DNA of 64,000 nucleotides from Halocaridina rubra (GCA_037179515.1 JAXCGZ010009456.1:85001-149000); one strand, 5' to 3'. Positions 1 to 63,299 are shown, counted from the stretch's first letter. The notes: generated from the sequence alone by a model not told the origin. Translations and numbers: made by a program.

Positions 1-15454
<15,454 letters not shown>

Positions 15455-18400
15455 ATAATTTTATTTATTTATTAAACAATTAAGTTTTAAGAAACTATTT
15501 TGGCAGTTTATTATGTAGAGTAGAGGTATAATATAATATAGTTGATTCCAGATATTATAGAGTTTTAAATTGGAAATTTGCTGAGTAAAAGAATGTTATG
15601 TTTGAATACATTTACTTGATATAGGATATTTTGGAAATTATTACAAAATGTTAAATAGATGAATATTAAGGTTTGAAATATAAATATTGATGGTGATAGG
15701 AAAAATGTTTGCCTCTCTTTTTAGGGGAGTATACTTGGTAGACAAGGGGTACACAAGACATCATCTATGGAAACGCTATAATTAAATTATAGGTTCTGTT
15801 GTGGGAGGTTTGTGAATTATAGGTATGGTCTTTATATGTAGCTGTTATTTAGAGGTTATTGTTTCTCTTGAAAAAAATGTTTTAGAAGGATGTTATAATA
15901 TGAATAGTGAATACTGTTTTGCAAATTTTTTTGAGTAATATTGTCATATAATTAATTCCAGGATCCTCAGACATAAGTTACTAGTCAGTTAAAGTTATCC
16001 ATCCAAGTTTTTCAAAAGGCAGTTTTGATTAATATTTGATATCTTTAACAATGAGCTGCATTCGGTATGGTTTAAAGTGAGGAACAGGTATGATGAATGG
16101 GATGACATATCTCTTTCATATCCCACATGGTTATAGCCTAACTATTATAACTCTAAGCCTTTTGTAAACGAAAATTAATTTATAAGCTATAGAAAAAGGA
16201 TGGGTCCACATGTTAGATCTTCATACAGTTACAATGGAGTATATGTAATTAGTCAGTGCTTAACTATATGACACAGCGGCAACTATATTGTATTATATAC
16301 ACACTAGATTACATAAGACTAAAAATCCACAACCATCCATGCTGTCTCCCTGTTTTTAATTATTGAGCTATTTCCAGTACTAAACTATATAAAACTGTTC
16401 CCTGTATTGAGAACTTACTCTTAGTGTACTTCAACCACAAGCTCAGTACTGTGCCTCCTCGGTCGTATTTGATAACTCGTGTTTGGGCTGTAGGCTGCCA
16501 GAATGGATTGAAATTTAAATATGTAGATCTTATAAAAAGGTTTAGTCAAGTTAGTTGATGAATCTTCTTGTGAAACTTTTGTAAGTTTGGATGTGAAAGT
16601 TCTTCGAATCCTTTAAGATAAGTTTAAAAATGGAAAATATTTGTCCTCTCTGTTAATATGAATGTGAAAAATTTAGCCATTTTGGCTACACATCATGGAA
16701 CTTGAAATACACAGAGGATTTTGAAAGGTTTGACCAACATTGCCTTTAAATAAGAAGCCTTATTCCAGTTCATATACTATACTGTATATTACCACCTGTT
16801 AAAAGATTTTGCATTTTTATACTGGTGTGTTTATACCTTCTTATTAACAAACGGATAATGTTTTTAGGTACTTGAAAATGTGCTGTGTGTTGCATGGTTG
16901 TTATAATTTTCTGTAATTATCCACAGTACTTTCGTTTTATTTCTGGCTTCAAGAGGTATGGTGTATTTTGTGAAAATCCAAAATTTACTGTTGCAGCTTT
17001 ATACCCCATATTCTCCAGAAAGGCCACCCTAATGTGTGCCTCAAAGCATGAGTTCCTTGCTCCCTCTCCAAGATGTTAACCTAGTGATGTGTGTCTTCAT
17101 TTCTTGCGTTTCACCACTTAGTCCTCCTTCTTATGACTAGTCTAAGTCACTAAGCCTCGCATGAATGCCCTTTAAGTACTTTTCTTGCTGTCTCTATTTC
17201 AGGTTAAAATGTATTACTGAAAAAATTTTATATAGAGCCATCGTATGAGCATTGTTTCCTTTTAAGTTTTTTGAGAAAATTAACTATAGGTGTAAATGAG
17301 TAAAAAAAAACTTAATGATGATATGTAGACTGTCTGGAGTCTGAGCAGATGCAATTGAGATGATATTCACACTACTGATATTTCTGCGATGATATCTTGT
17401 CTGTGTGGAAATTGTACAAGTAATTTATGACTGAATCTAGTGAGATCATGTTGATACAGGAGCAATAAATGGTAAATTAGAGATGTGGATAACTCGACTT
17501 GTTCTAACACTCCTTTGATTATGGTGTTGTTCACTACCCTCACTCTTTTCTGTTATTTCGAAAAGTTTTTACAATGTATTGTGAAGTTCCAATTTGACTA
17601 AATTCCAGAACTTGTCAGATCTTCTTACTTCAATTATGGTATTTCAAATTCTTTGTGACTTATAAATTGGGCATTACAGTGCATTGTAATAGTTTTTTAT
17701 TGGCAGCAGCAGCACAAAATATTTTTCTTGAAATCTAATATATAACAGACGTAAATGACAGTTTTATAAGATTCTGCTATAGGTGATATGTTATAAAATG
17801 GTAAACTAAAAAGTGAATTTTGAGTAAAACGAGTTTCTTGTTAAGAGTCTGATCATGTTAAATGCTGCTGTATGAAATTGTTCTAAAGGCTGAACACAAT
17901 AATTACCACAATATTTCTATTTAGTCATAATGGTAAGATGCATATGTTTGTATGTATGCTTAAGTCACTAGCTAGTGTATTCCATGCAGATAAGTTTTAG
18001 AAAACTGTTAGTTAAAAAAGCATCACTTGTGTTTCAAGTTTAACTTTACTTTCTTGATAATGTTCCTGAAATTTTCATCTTTCTTGCTGTAATGCATTTG
18101 TTGTGTGTGGATGAGTTACAGTTTTGAGGTAGCTTAATTCATAGTGCAGTATTATTATCCTTCATATACGGTGCAGCTGTTCCAAAGTTGTGATGTGTTT
18201 AGTTGACAATCATAGGTTTAGTTTTGCCTCTCTTTGCAAAGTAAATCTTTTATCATTTTAGTAAGAATGCTAAGATTCAGAGTTTAATAATTTTAAATGT
18301 TGCTGTCCTTTCGTTATATACTGTACTGCTATTCATAAGGACCATATTTCCATTTAAAGCATACTAGTTGATTGATGTCGTTCTTGATATATAAATGAAA

Positions 18401-19696
18401 ATGTTGCAGCTGCGGTTGATTGAAGATGTTTATCATATATAGGTGTGCTGGATTGTATAAGAGGGGTGATAGAATATGATTTTATTGTGGAATTGTTGAA
18501 AGAAGCAGGACTAGCTGAACAATAATAGAATATATTTATTAAAGACATTTAATCTGAAAGGTATATGATGAAGTGTTTTGTAAAAGTTTAATAGTGTATT
18601 AGATATGTTCTTTGCTAAAAATGCATGTGTATGATGTCTCCTTTGTTAAAAATGCATGTGTGTGATGTCTTTTATGTCAAAAATGCATACATCTGATGCA
18701 TGAGTCCAATGTCTTTGTCAAAAATGCATGGGTCCGTCTTATGCGCATATTAAATATGTGGACTACAATACCTAAACAGAGATGTTTGTAGGGATACAAG
18801 TCTTTATCTGCAAAGGGATTGAATCTCTGCCACTTCCATTCAATATTGTCCCAAAGGACCATTACACCCAAACTGTATGTAAATTTCCTTGTAGGTATAG
18901 AGACCCTAGTACCATCTGTTTCCCTATTAGTTTATCATAATCAGGTAATATCCTATTTGCTTTTATATGCTGAATTTATTTTTTGTATAGCTCATTGATA
19001 TAGCAAAGCACTTCTTCTATAATCAAGGTATTAGGTATTTTAGGAAAAAGTTTAACAAATTACAAAGTATCTGTGAGTTTGTTCTCTATGTAGTTCACTA
19101 TAACTGTAACGCTTAACAATTGGAATAATTGGTCGTAGCTGTAGTAGCCATTGGCAGATGTACTTCTCTATAAGTGATCTTAAGTCATGCAAAATTTTTT
19201 CTGTCTATTTTTGAGATTGATAACAGTGAATAATGATTATTTATTAGTGGTATTATAATTTCAAGTTATATTAATTAGCTGCAAATGTCTGAATGTAAGA
19301 AAGTTTGTTGAGTGTGATAACAAGTCATTATGTAATTATAAAATCATAAATATTCAAGACTGAGAATCATGAAAACCAAGGATTTGGTTAATCTCGTGAT
19401 TTTTGTTATCTACTAACAAAATGGTGTTTGTAAAATCAAGCTTGAAGAAATTTAATAAAAAAATCAATGATAGTGTAAACTCTAATGCATAGTCATCTGT
19501 TAATATTAAATTAATTTTATTGTTTACATGTGATATTAAAAACAATATATATCCTTGGTTTAAATCAGTGCATAAGATAATCTAAATGTAGCTCTGTGTT
19601 CCTGGTTATGTTTTTATATTTTTTTCCTCTTTCTTTTAGTTCTTTCTTAATATTATGTATATGTATTTAGTATATGACATTCCGGTACTAATGCAG
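15455..19696. other. MYO6 3' UTR and non-coding DNA
   Basis: AT-rich sequence after the MYO6 stop. I see no exon with convincing borders and no canonical AATAAA in the first few hundred bases. It contains a short minisatellite at 18607-18735. It may be 3' UTR followed by intergenic DNA, or intron if the exon at 19697 belongs to MYO6. Confidence 0.5.
18607..18735. repeat. 31-bp tandem repeat, 3-4 copies
   Basis: The core aaaaatgcatg begins at 18617, 18648 and 18679 (spacing 31 bp) and again at 18720 in a diverged unit. Each unit has a TGATGTCT segment. A simple minisatellite. Confidence 0.75.
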
Positions 19697-28832
<9,136 letters not shown>

Positions 28833-29524
28833 AGCATAAATATGTGAATAGAAGTTTACAAAAACTTTTTTCCCTTCTTTAACGTATCTGTAAATTATTT
28901 GCGATTTTATGTAAGTTTTTATTATATATGTATATGGACAATACGTTAATCATGATTTTATATTTTATATACTCCAAAAGCCACATAAGCAGTTTTGCCC
29001 AAATAATAAGTCACCAGGTAGAGTAATTCATTGCTCTGTTATCGTATATTAATGATAATTTCGAACTTATATTATTCATATAGCCAAAATACAAGCATTT
29101 TTTATTTCAATCAATTTTTTATATCTTCATTTTTCTCTCATAAAGGTATTTTCATTCAGATTTGCATCACCTGCAGTCTATAACATATATGATTTTCGAA
29201 TTCATACAATTATTTTTAAGTATGATTTTTCCTAATTTCTTCGCGATCGGCAGCGAAAAAAACTCATTCATTTATATTTGTATTTTGTTCTCTAGCGTTG
29301 ACCTCTGATTGTAATACGATTTAACCTTTTAAATATGACCCGAGGTTAGCTTATGTTAAATGACGTGATGATATGTAAAATGTCTCCTTCTTGCCTTGTT
29401 CTATACATGTTATCTTGCGTATTATGATTCTTTTACTAGTCGAGCCATGTCACTGAATATGACCTGTCATTGTTGTTTAGTATTAATTAATTCATGATTG
29501 TTATTTATTTGTTAGTTCTTCACA

Positions 29525-38170
<8,646 letters not shown>

Positions 38171-40738
38171 GTAGAAAATCCAAACCTGTCACATCATTTG
38201 GTTGATACTAATGGATAAAACTATTAGCAAATTCTTAATGAATTTACAGTTATGCTACTTGTTCTACTTGAAAATAGTTTTGAAATCAATTGAGCTTTGA
38301 CTTCTGTGCTGAAATGTATTGAATTTAAAAGTGGTTTTGAGTCACTGAATGTGACCGTGTCTTAGTATAAGGAGTTTTTAGAAAAAACAGATTATAGAGT
38401 ATTTTCCTCACGTTCTGTTCCACATGAGTTCGGGAAAGTGGGAGCGTACCTTATTTTATGGACATTTAGACTGCGCCATCTTGATTATGTAATTGAAACT
38501 GCATAAAAAATCATCTTGTTCATAAAACAGATAATCAAAATAATATTCAGATACCTCATACATTGCAAAAAAATATGCCAATAACAGAGAAAGGAGACAG
38601 TCTGGTTTCTCCAATAGTAAATCATACTTCACCATGCAGATTGACGTCAAATAATAATGGTTTTAAGTTTTGCTTGACATTATTATATAAATAAATGCAT
38701 AAAGCCATATGTATGAAATCAAATAATCAAAATTATGTTTAAATAACAATTGCACCTGATATAGAATGTAGAAATAATCTTCCATGCACCAGTACGGAAA
38801 TATACCTCAGTTTGCTTTTTCGTTGCCATATTCTACGTTATTCAATTTGTAATATGATCTAAATGCACTGTTTTAATTTAACAGAGATGAATCAATATCA
38901 ACAATCTAACTTATGCCAAAGATTGCATCAGTCTCTGTGCACAGTCATTAATTAAGAAAATATCATTTGAATATTACTTGAACTGAAGACAGTAATATAT
39001 AAAAAAGAGCTAATATGACACGCAGCATTTGTTAACCCTACCTCAAATTTTTTTTCTTTGCTATTTCCAATGAATATCACATTTTAAAGAATTGACCATA
39101 AGTACATTATCAGTGTTCTAGGTTAGGGAAAAAGTCGTGTAAAATCTTTTGCACAGTCAAGGGATATCAATAAAAATATCAGATAACTCTTGCTTATCAT
39201 ATAACATTAATTGAAAACCAGAATATCTATATCCTATTTTTTTCTGTTGCCACTTCACAGAATGAAATAGATAAAATGGCACTGTGCATATTGACATGAT
39301 GCTCTTTACTAAGCCAAAAATCTGCATTAAAACTTGCATAGTCAACGGATAATCAAAATAATACTGAGAGAGCAAATTTACCTTTTATATGTAATGGAAA
39401 TATTGATAATCTCATATTTATATTGCCAATTTCATCGCATATCATAAAAAGAAAGTAAACTTTTCCTACTAGTATTGATATTAAGGATCACTGTAAAACT
39501 TTGTATGTATTAGAAATTTTCAGTTCCCTGTGATAGCCATTGATTTAATTAAAATATTTAAAGTAAATACTGTATACTAATGAAAACATAGCTTACAATA
39601 AATTTGTGACAGATTATAGTTCATTTGGTTCTTTCTCATTATTAATGTCTTATGCCCCTAAATATGTAATGCATGTCTGTATTCATTATAGCACTCAATC
39701 ATACTTTGTCTTCATGTGTTTTATGACTTTCGTGTTCTAAAAATCAAATTTTATTGAACAGTTGCACTTTCTTATATTATGTAAATATCAAAATCTCTCT
39801 GAGGGCACTGTGAAGCTGAAGAATTATGTATTGTACATAGTATTGCATTTTGTTAAAATCGGTATGAAATTTCCATATAGAAATAATTATGATACAGTCC
39901 CTAGTGTATAGATTCATCATAAAAAATATAATTAAGATAACTCTGCCATGCATTGTTCAATGTATGCAACGAATGAATAAATAAAATGTTTTAGAGAATT
40001 TATGATTTTTGCAAAACGTAGCACCTCTAGTAATAATTCTTGTGTTGTAAGTTTTGTGTAATTTATATTTTATGAGTTCCCTTTACAAAGTCATCTATGT
40101 TTACTCCCAGATTTGGTGTGTATTATCATTATATAACCACTGAGTACCATGATTTTATATGAAAGAATAATTATATCTCTTTCAAATTGTATAACTACTC
40201 TCGTAATTGTGAGTTGGAAGAGAATGTCTTTAAATTATTTTTTTTGTCAGTTGGTATCATATATCAACAGAATTGTGTACTTCCGCCTCTGAAATTAAGT
40301 GCTGTATGATTTTTAGGTTTTCTTATTTTTGCAAGTTTGCGGGTGACTAGAGAGATTGTATGTATTTCGACAGAATTCTAATATAATCATTTCATAAGAG
40401 TAGACTGACAATTAGCAGTGAAGAGAATTTCTTATTCTTCCTAGATGCAGGTTTTTTTTGTCCTCGGTTGGCAGAAATGCTTGGCCATTGCTATGTAAAC
40501 TTGTTTGACTTTAATACTTCAAATGAGGGGAAAGAGTTCTACAGCAATTGTAGGTGATGTACAGCTGATGGAATTCACAACCTTTCTTCTTAGCATTCCT
40601 TTAATCTCAAATGAATCACCAAAATCCCTGGATATGAGGGGATTAGATTATGTGATTGTGTAGATTTATATTTTTGGAAAGAAAAACATTAAATGTATGC
40701 ATGCGTCATGATATAATTTCTTTTTATTTTATTTTCAG

Positions 40739-41167
40739 ACCTAGAAATAATTTGGAGAAATCAGGTTCCGAGGTCATGGGTGATAAAGGAGATACAGAAT
40801 TGTACCAACTAAAACAAGAAAGAGAGAGCAGATTGAAAAAGTTAGTAGTGCATATGTCAGGTGTATATTAAGTCTATATGAACATAAATAGTGGAATAGG
40901 ATATTTGTATGCCTTCTTTTACTATCATCATTATTTCTAATGCTACTTTATCATAATATCAACAGATTTGCCAACACGAAACTAGGTGATGTAATAAGCT
41001 CTATGTTTATGAGAATGATGATGGGCCTTCGAAAGGATCCAATACAGGAATGGTTCCAAGAACCAGCATCTGTCAGCCTTAGTCATCACGATCTGCATGT
41101 GGTAGCAATGGAGTTTGCTGAAGCACCTCTGTTGATGGATGATTTCAGAGGTGATGGTGTTATTTAG
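40739..41167 (+). CDS. Alternative 3' exons of the sulfotransferase gene (candidate)
   Basis: Two open exons, 40739-40840 and 40966-41167 (stop TAG), join in phase. The first accepts phase 2, exactly the phase left by the sulfotransferase exon ending at 36935 (AG/A gives Arg). Using them in place of 38098-38170 replaces the Arg-rich RKRDPYYDEERHKRRRHRD end with about 100 residues beginning PRNNLEKSGSEVMGDKGDTE. These include KFANTKLGDVISSMF and end LLMDDFRGDGVI. That gives 629 residues instead of 552. I recognise no domain in the tail. It could instead be the end of another gene whose start is hidden, but no other + exon was seen between 38170 and 40739. Confidence 0.5.
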
Positions 41168-42210
41168 ATGAAGAACATCAAGGAAATACTGGTTAGTATA
41201 ATACTGCTAGTTATACACTTTAATCTTCGTTTGTGCCATTGGTTTAAAATGGGTCTCATGTGAAAACGGATATGTGTATTTGCTTTTATAAAGATGATTA
41301 CTTTAGTTAATATTTTACCCATTCATGGGTGTTGCGTACCACCTACATTTTTACTTTTTTTTTTTTTAAGAGGGAGAGAAAAAATTAAAAAACTTGACAG
41401 TATATACGTACGAAGCTCATGGTTTTGTGGCATAATTTTGTTCATAAGTAATTCACCCCACCCTAGGACATGGTAACATTTCCAGAGGCTTAAGGCAAAT
41501 TTTCTTTTTATTTACTAAATATCTGTTCGTTGGCACAGACTGTTGAGCTGACTAAGCAATTGCTTAATCGCAGCTGCAACAGACATTTAGTATACTAACA
41601 AGTAGTTTATACGTAGAGTGCTCTAATTATACAGAAATAACTGTTTTGTTGTCACCTGTTTCTTATCCATAGTTTGACTTGCTTTGTTATCTGTCAGATG
41701 ATCTTGCAAAATATGGATAGGAGAGAAATAAGAATAATTTGTCTTTGGAATTCTTTACTTAAGAAAATGTATCCTCCAAGGAAGAGAAATGTATAGGAAG
41801 GGTGAATTTTGTATATCTGTCTTGTGTCTTTTATGTGAGTTTTACAAATTTGAATTTTTATGTGTACAAGCTCACATTTCGTGGATTTAAGTTTTACTAT
41901 AAACCCTCACACTAGGCTTTGTTTCTAATTTACGTTTCTATGTTCTTGTGATGAATCAAAACATCACCTATAGCCTGGTTGCCTTGCCTTGCTTACGTTG
42001 AGAGGGAATCTAGAATTCTGTCTTCTTCCCTCCAGCATAAAGCCTCATTCCAGGGAAGCTATCATGGTGGACGCTAATCAGTATGGGAGGTCATCATCAA
42101 ACACTGTGCATCCTCATCCAATCTATTTGCTGTTTTATGGCAAGGAAGTAAACAGGGAGGAAGGAAATGACAAGCTTTCTCTTCCCTATCCCTTTTGTGA
42201 ACATAGAGAA

Positions 42211-42463
42211 TGCAGGTGCGGAATTCCTTCTCTCTCACCAACTGGGATAACACATAGCAAATGCAGGTGTGGAATTAATTCTCTCTTACCAACTGGGATA
42301 ACACATAGGGAATACAGGCACGGAATTCTCTCTCTTTCACCAGCTGGGAAACACACACAAAATGCAGGTGTGGAATTTTCTCCCTCACAAAACTGGAGTA
42401 AAGCATGTAGAGTACAGGAGCAGAATTCTTTATCCCTCGCCAACAGCGATAACTTCTGGAGTT
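42211..42463. repeat. Minisatellite, five units of about 51 bp
   Basis: The core tgcaggtgtggaattctctc recurs at 42211, 42262, 42313, 42363 and 42413, with spacings of 51, 51, 50 and 50. Each unit continues with a caccaactgggataacacat-like part. A 161-codon frame crosses the array because 51 is divisible by three, but it has no splice context or recognisable domain, so I do not call it a gene. Confidence 0.85.
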
Positions 42464-43127
42464 CCTACAACTGATTTGACTGTAATTTTTATTAGAATAT
42501 TACAAACTTCAATAGCATATTAAAAGCTTCCTTATTTGCAAATTGAGATTGCATATTTAGCATATTTTAACACGAAAATTCAGAATTACATAGTCAACAC
42601 ATCTAATACCGTATTTGAACACGGAAAGCATTTCCTGATTATATTTTTAAAATGTCGGAGTTAGAAATCTAAAACATTGATATGTCGTAGTTTCATATGA
42701 TGTACTTTCTATCTTAAATATATATTAAATACCTAATATGGAAACAGTTTTTCTTGAACTAAGGATATAGCTTTATAATTTCAGGAACTAAAAACGTACA
42801 CCATAGGTAATCTCTCTGATTTACCGATTTTAACTTAAAAAATTATGGGTTTCATATGAACTATATACATATACATTTTCCTTAAAATGTTTCCAAAATG
42901 CACACAATATATTAATATGAATATTATATCTTTATGTATTTTATCATCTATTTTTATACATTTAATAAAATTTATTTTCTACAGGGAAGACTTTTATTGA
43001 ACTTTAGTTTTTTATATAGCTAAAAATATATATGTAGATTAGTGTCTAATATTTGCAGTCAATATTGGAACATAATGTGAAGTGGAGGTATTTCAAGTAG
43101 CTATTAGAGAGGAACAATGCCATGGTA

Positions 43128-44524
<1,397 letters not shown>

Positions 44525-44610
44525 TATACCGTTCAACATTACATATATATGAGACTGTCTAAAAGTTACTCTTGCAGAGGAGAGGAAACGATGTGCTTCC
44601 CTGGAATCCG

Positions 44611-52754
<8,144 letters not shown>

Positions 52755-53679
52755 TCTGAGACATAGAATATCGATGCTAAAAAAAAAAAAAAAAAAAACT
52801 TATTCACACCTAGAGAGAAATGTCTTGATGTTAGAATGTCTAAATACGAAATTTATTTTTTCATTGACTGAATAATTATGTCACTTAATAGTAATATACT
52901 GTATTCACTTCGATAACATCTGGTAGTCTTACAACAAATAAAACTGATGTATCAAATGGTGTATGCATATGTGCGGAAAATACACTGGGGTAGTTTTATA
53001 ACATTCTTTATACTGCTTTGTATAATTTCGTCAAAAACGCACTAGTCACACAATACAGAGTTATACTAGTATGATTCACTATAAAATTTAATTTTACTTG
53101 ACTTTGCATACAAATTTCTCTTTAATTAGTAGCGACGAAGTTGGAAAGCAGGTACAAAGTGCGTTTCACACTGTAATCATAGTCCCCATACAATGACACT
53201 GAACACAATATGTATTCACATTGATTTCTTTTTCTTTTACAAAGTAAATTGTGATCCTATTCTTTTGTAGGTGGATGTGGAGCGAAGCGAAATATTTTGA
53301 CTAGATGATGTTCGTTCAAGAGTGAACTTTTAATATATCGTCAAAATATATATATAATTTTTTAGTAACCTAAGGTACCGAAAGGTCAAACAATCGTGGC
53401 ATATGTCTCATGATATAGCTATTGGACATCATCGCTTGTTAGACACGTCCACTTTTCTCTCTAAACTAGTTTTCATATATGGAGTCTCTTTGCTAGTCTT
53501 CACAGCATCACCTGTGCAGCCAGACTAAGCAAAAGATCGAGTTATAACTTACAACAGTGCAAGTCGTGAGACCGACCCATTTACTAAACTTGAGTTTTAG
53601 TGGTAGACTTAAGATAAACTTCAGGTTTGGGATTAGTGTGAGCTGAACAGTGTATGCTGAAATACACGTTCATACACAG

Positions 53680-53756
<77 letters not shown>

Positions 53757-56700
53757 AAAAATAAACATTTTGAAAGTATTGTTCGGAATGGAATTTCCTT
53801 GAGGGAATTTACCAGCATTCATTTTGGTAACCCTGCTCATAGAGTTTAGCCTTAAGAATGTTTGTGAATCCTTTTAGTTTATTCTCCTTTTGTTTACATA
53901 GTGAAGCTTGAGAGCCACCGCACTTGAAACATTCAGTCTCCTGCAGTCAAGATGAGCCAAGTTTTGATTGCTCCTGGCACTGTAGAGATGCTTTTCAATA
54001 ATAATAATAATAAAACAAAAATAGTAATTAAGAACATTAGTTTTCTAGGTCATATTCATTCTGTACACATCAAATATTTTAGGAAATATATAATTTTCAA
54101 CTCCAGACTGAGATGGGCGCAATTGTAAAAATTACCTTTTTTAATGTTTATTATTATTATTATTACTACTACTACTACTACTACAAGCCCTTGTGGTATT
54201 TTTGCATGTAGCCATAAGTAGCGAATGAAAGGGATAGGGAAGAAGCAAGCCCAGCCTTCCTGATTTTTTTAACTTGCCACAAACTGATGTTAAGAAATAC
54301 AGAATCCCTGCAACGTTGGTTCTTTTGTTAAATTTTTGCTAACCTCCTCTAATCATAATGACATGGTGTCATTTTTGTAAAATAAGAAAATAAATATTGA
54401 GATGAATATTATTATTCCAGCAATGCAAAACAGCTATTTCTTGTCCTCAGAATATGAGTAAAGTCCTCTGAATATGAGTGGGTTTAGAAATATTCCCTTC
54501 TTAATTTTTTCTTTTGGAATTCAGTAGCATTTTTCAGTTCCATTAAATGCAAATGGTTATAATGCACTTATTTTGTATGAAGAGCATAGACATTCTTCTC
54601 CATTGGAAAACTTAGACATTTGACAGTGCAATTTGCCTGCTTGCTAGGTTGGATCCAATGACCTCTGTATCTGAAGCCATGTCTTCAGTCAATTTAACAA
54701 ATAGCCATATCCTCACCTCTTTCACTTACCATTTTCTGCCCAGTGCTGGAGCAAGGCTTTAAGGTCTACTTATCTCTTTGTATTAAGGTCTATTTATCTT
54801 TTATTCATTATTTTTTTACTTATGCAATAAGATGGATAAAGAGTAGTACAGAGAATGTAATATATGTTATATGGACTAGGACTTGTGAAAATGGAAAAGT
54901 AACAATACTATTTTTTATTTGGCAAAACAAGAAATTAGTGTAATGGATAATGAATAGCCTGGATGAGTAAAGCATGGCATTATGCGAAAATGACAATAAA
55001 ACTCGATAGTGGGTGTAAGTTAGATATAAAAATTTTGAAAGGATTTTGAATTTGAATGATTTAAAGACAGGGATTTGGGCATGTAGCTTTTGAAACAATA
55101 GCAGAAAATTAGTTAGTACAGTAACTAGAAATAAATATAAAGTGAATTTCTTGTAGATATGAGAGTAGAGAAGGTATTCATATTTTGAACACTCACAGAA
55201 TTATAAATTTATTTGAAAGCATATAAAAAAGGACAAAAACGGTGCTAACTTCCCTGTATTATTGATGAAAGTGTGAAATGTTTCTCATTTGCTTTTTATG
55301 AAAAAAAATATGCTTAGACATAAATAAAAAGAATTTTATCAAAAGAAACGCTCATGAGGTAACATGAAATATAAAGAACGAGACTGATTTCAGAAATAAA
55401 CATTAATGAAGTTTGATGATGTGAGAAAAAAGTTGTTTGCAAAAGTGAGTATTCTGCAAAAGTAGCTATGTTAAACTGAAATGTTGGAGTTGAGAGACGT
55501 ATTGAAGGCATCATTTGAGAAAGGCCCTTCATGAACCCAACATGCACTTCCCTTGGAAACATCCATGTTGAAGCAATACCTAAAAGTTTAGCCAGAGCAG
55601 TTTTTTTTTTTTTTTGTAGCAGTTCTCACTGAGAGAGACTTTGTTATGAATAGAAATACCAAAATATCGTAGACTGCTCTTCTCTTGAATAAAGGCAGTA
55701 CAGGTTGACTAGGGAGTCTTGATATAGAATGCCTTGTGCCTTTCAAGAGAATTGACTCTTAGGATAGGAGGAATACCATACCTTCTTCAAAAACTTCTGA
55801 CTTGGAGTAACAGGAGTGATGAGAAGCATTTTGAGGGTATTGTTTGTACCTTTTGAGCTAGGACTGGATTTTCCCATGCCACATTGCAGATTTCTCTTCT
55901 CCAAGGTACTGGAAACAATGCTTGTGTGATTAAAGTGTCTAAAACCTTCAAAACCTGGCAGAAGAAATCTTATTGATCATCTTACAGCAAATCCATTCAG
56001 TCTTTAATTAATTTACTGCTACTGCACTTTGGTCTGATGTGCAAGACATACTGGCCCAGTTTCCGAATTTTTGATGCGGCAGAAAATTACATCTGAAACT
56101 TCAGAACCAGTTCCCAATCTTTCTTAAATGATACCTGATCTAGTAACCATGCTGACTGGAGACGGCTTTGGTGAGGCAAACAATCTACGGAGACTTTGTT
56201 GACGCTTTTGATATATCCTGATATTATGATTCTCCTCTTCCTCAGTGATATGTTAAATGCATGTACCCATATTCTGTGGCTCACGATCTCGAAGTGCCCC
56301 CTCTACATATGCAGTGAACTACAGTTATGTTTTCGTAGTGGAGCTAGATAAGGGAATTCCTCATTACTTTCACGTTTCCATGGCGATGTTGCCTCTATCA
56401 AATTCTTTACATTGATATAGCACTGATCTAGATGTGCTAATCAATTTCCATCTCTTTCTTGGCCATTAGGCAAGTGAAATCATAGTTTAGAGAGGGCAAA
56501 GCTGACATAGAGGAACTTCTCTTTGGAGTACTTGCTACAGTCCAGTTTTTCAGTAAATAGCATGGCTACTTTCTTGGCTTAGTTCTTTGTTCGGCGATTG
56601 AATTAGAAACTTTCTCATTTCCTTAAAAATGGTTCTCTTAATGGTGTAAACTATGGATGTGCATTGGAGTTTCCCCATTACCTATACAATTTCTCACTAG

Positions 56701-57818
56701 GAGATTCTTGGCTTCTTTTGTAGGCATTTTACATCATTTAAAATATTTTGGAGGATTATTGTTATGATGTAAAGGCCCCTTTTCTTCTCATTGGTTCACC
56801 ATCCATGCACAATTAAAGAGCCAGTTATTAGGGTTCTGGTTGGAATTTACCTATTAGAAATCCCTCACATGTACATTTTTCACTGGAGGAAATTACAAAG
56901 AGGGAATTTTCAGTCCCCACCCTTTACCTCCTGGAGAAGGAAAGAGAAGAATGTGGAGAAAGCATGAACTCTTGGAGGCAGAGGACCCTCAACTCCATAT
57001 TTGGATAGAACTCCCTATCTCTCATTCATAATTCAGTTTTATCTGACATAACCAAAATCTGTTCTTAAAATACACTTACATAGTAGACACATATCATTGG
57101 CCTCAAGGGATTTTCATGACTGATTATGAGGTAGTACATAAACAAATGATGACTAATATCAGTTTAGTGAAATGCACAGAATAATACAGACCAACATAGA
57201 GAGGCAATAAAGTTTGACTTGGAATGGATGCTACTCAATGACAGCATATACATGATACAATCAAATGATCTTATCCTCACCTTTTCTGGGCCTGAAAGAG
57301 AGTTGCTCTAAGAAACTGCCACAATGTCATGGATACATTCATTAAAAATAAAACACCTATGCTTGAAAAATATTACTTTATCCTCATGAAGAAAACATGT
57401 TACTATTAACCTGATTCAAGAAAGGATGGTAAGGAAATGATGTAGAAAAAAATTATACTTATTTTCGTGTGAGAATGAAACATCTGTTGAACACCACTCT
57501 CAATTCTTGACTACCTAAAATATAAAAAAAAAATTCTTCAACCTACACATTACTTTCTGTAAAGAGTTATCAAGTCATATGCAGCATCAGGTATAATGAC
57601 CTTACATTATCATAATAGGTTTTAATGTGAATTTCCATCACAAATAGTACAACATGACACCTTTCAATTGGCATAAAGATATATTCCTTCATCACTTTGT
57701 GAATTTGCTTCACTTGTAGCGAAATAACTTGTCATTGTTGCCTTACAAATAAATCTTCAAAGATATAAAAGAATGAACTTGATAACAATAGTTAGACAGA
57801 TGGCAAGTTTAAACTTTT
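52755..57818. other. Divergently bounded gap, no supported gene
   Basis: This lies upstream of the lectin gene and downstream of the HSDL1-like gene. It contains a (CT)n tract at 53683-53752. The stretch 55480-56700 has a different, less AT-rich texture with short broken minus-strand frames (for example 56087-56284), which suggests an old transposon fragment. I could not assign a family. Confidence 0.45.
53683..53752. repeat. (CT)n microsatellite
   Basis: A pure CT tract of about 70 bp. Confidence 0.95.

Positions 57819-63299
<5,481 letters not shown>

Noticed and set aside
18607..18735. Possible CRISPR-like spaced repeats (also 49051-49163 and 42211-42463)
   Set aside because: Units are contiguous and diverged with no unique spacers, and the DNA is eukaryotic. 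They are minisatellites.
41989..42474. 161-codon open frame
   Set aside because: It is carried by the in-frame 51-bp minisatellite, lacks splice context and has no recognisable domain.
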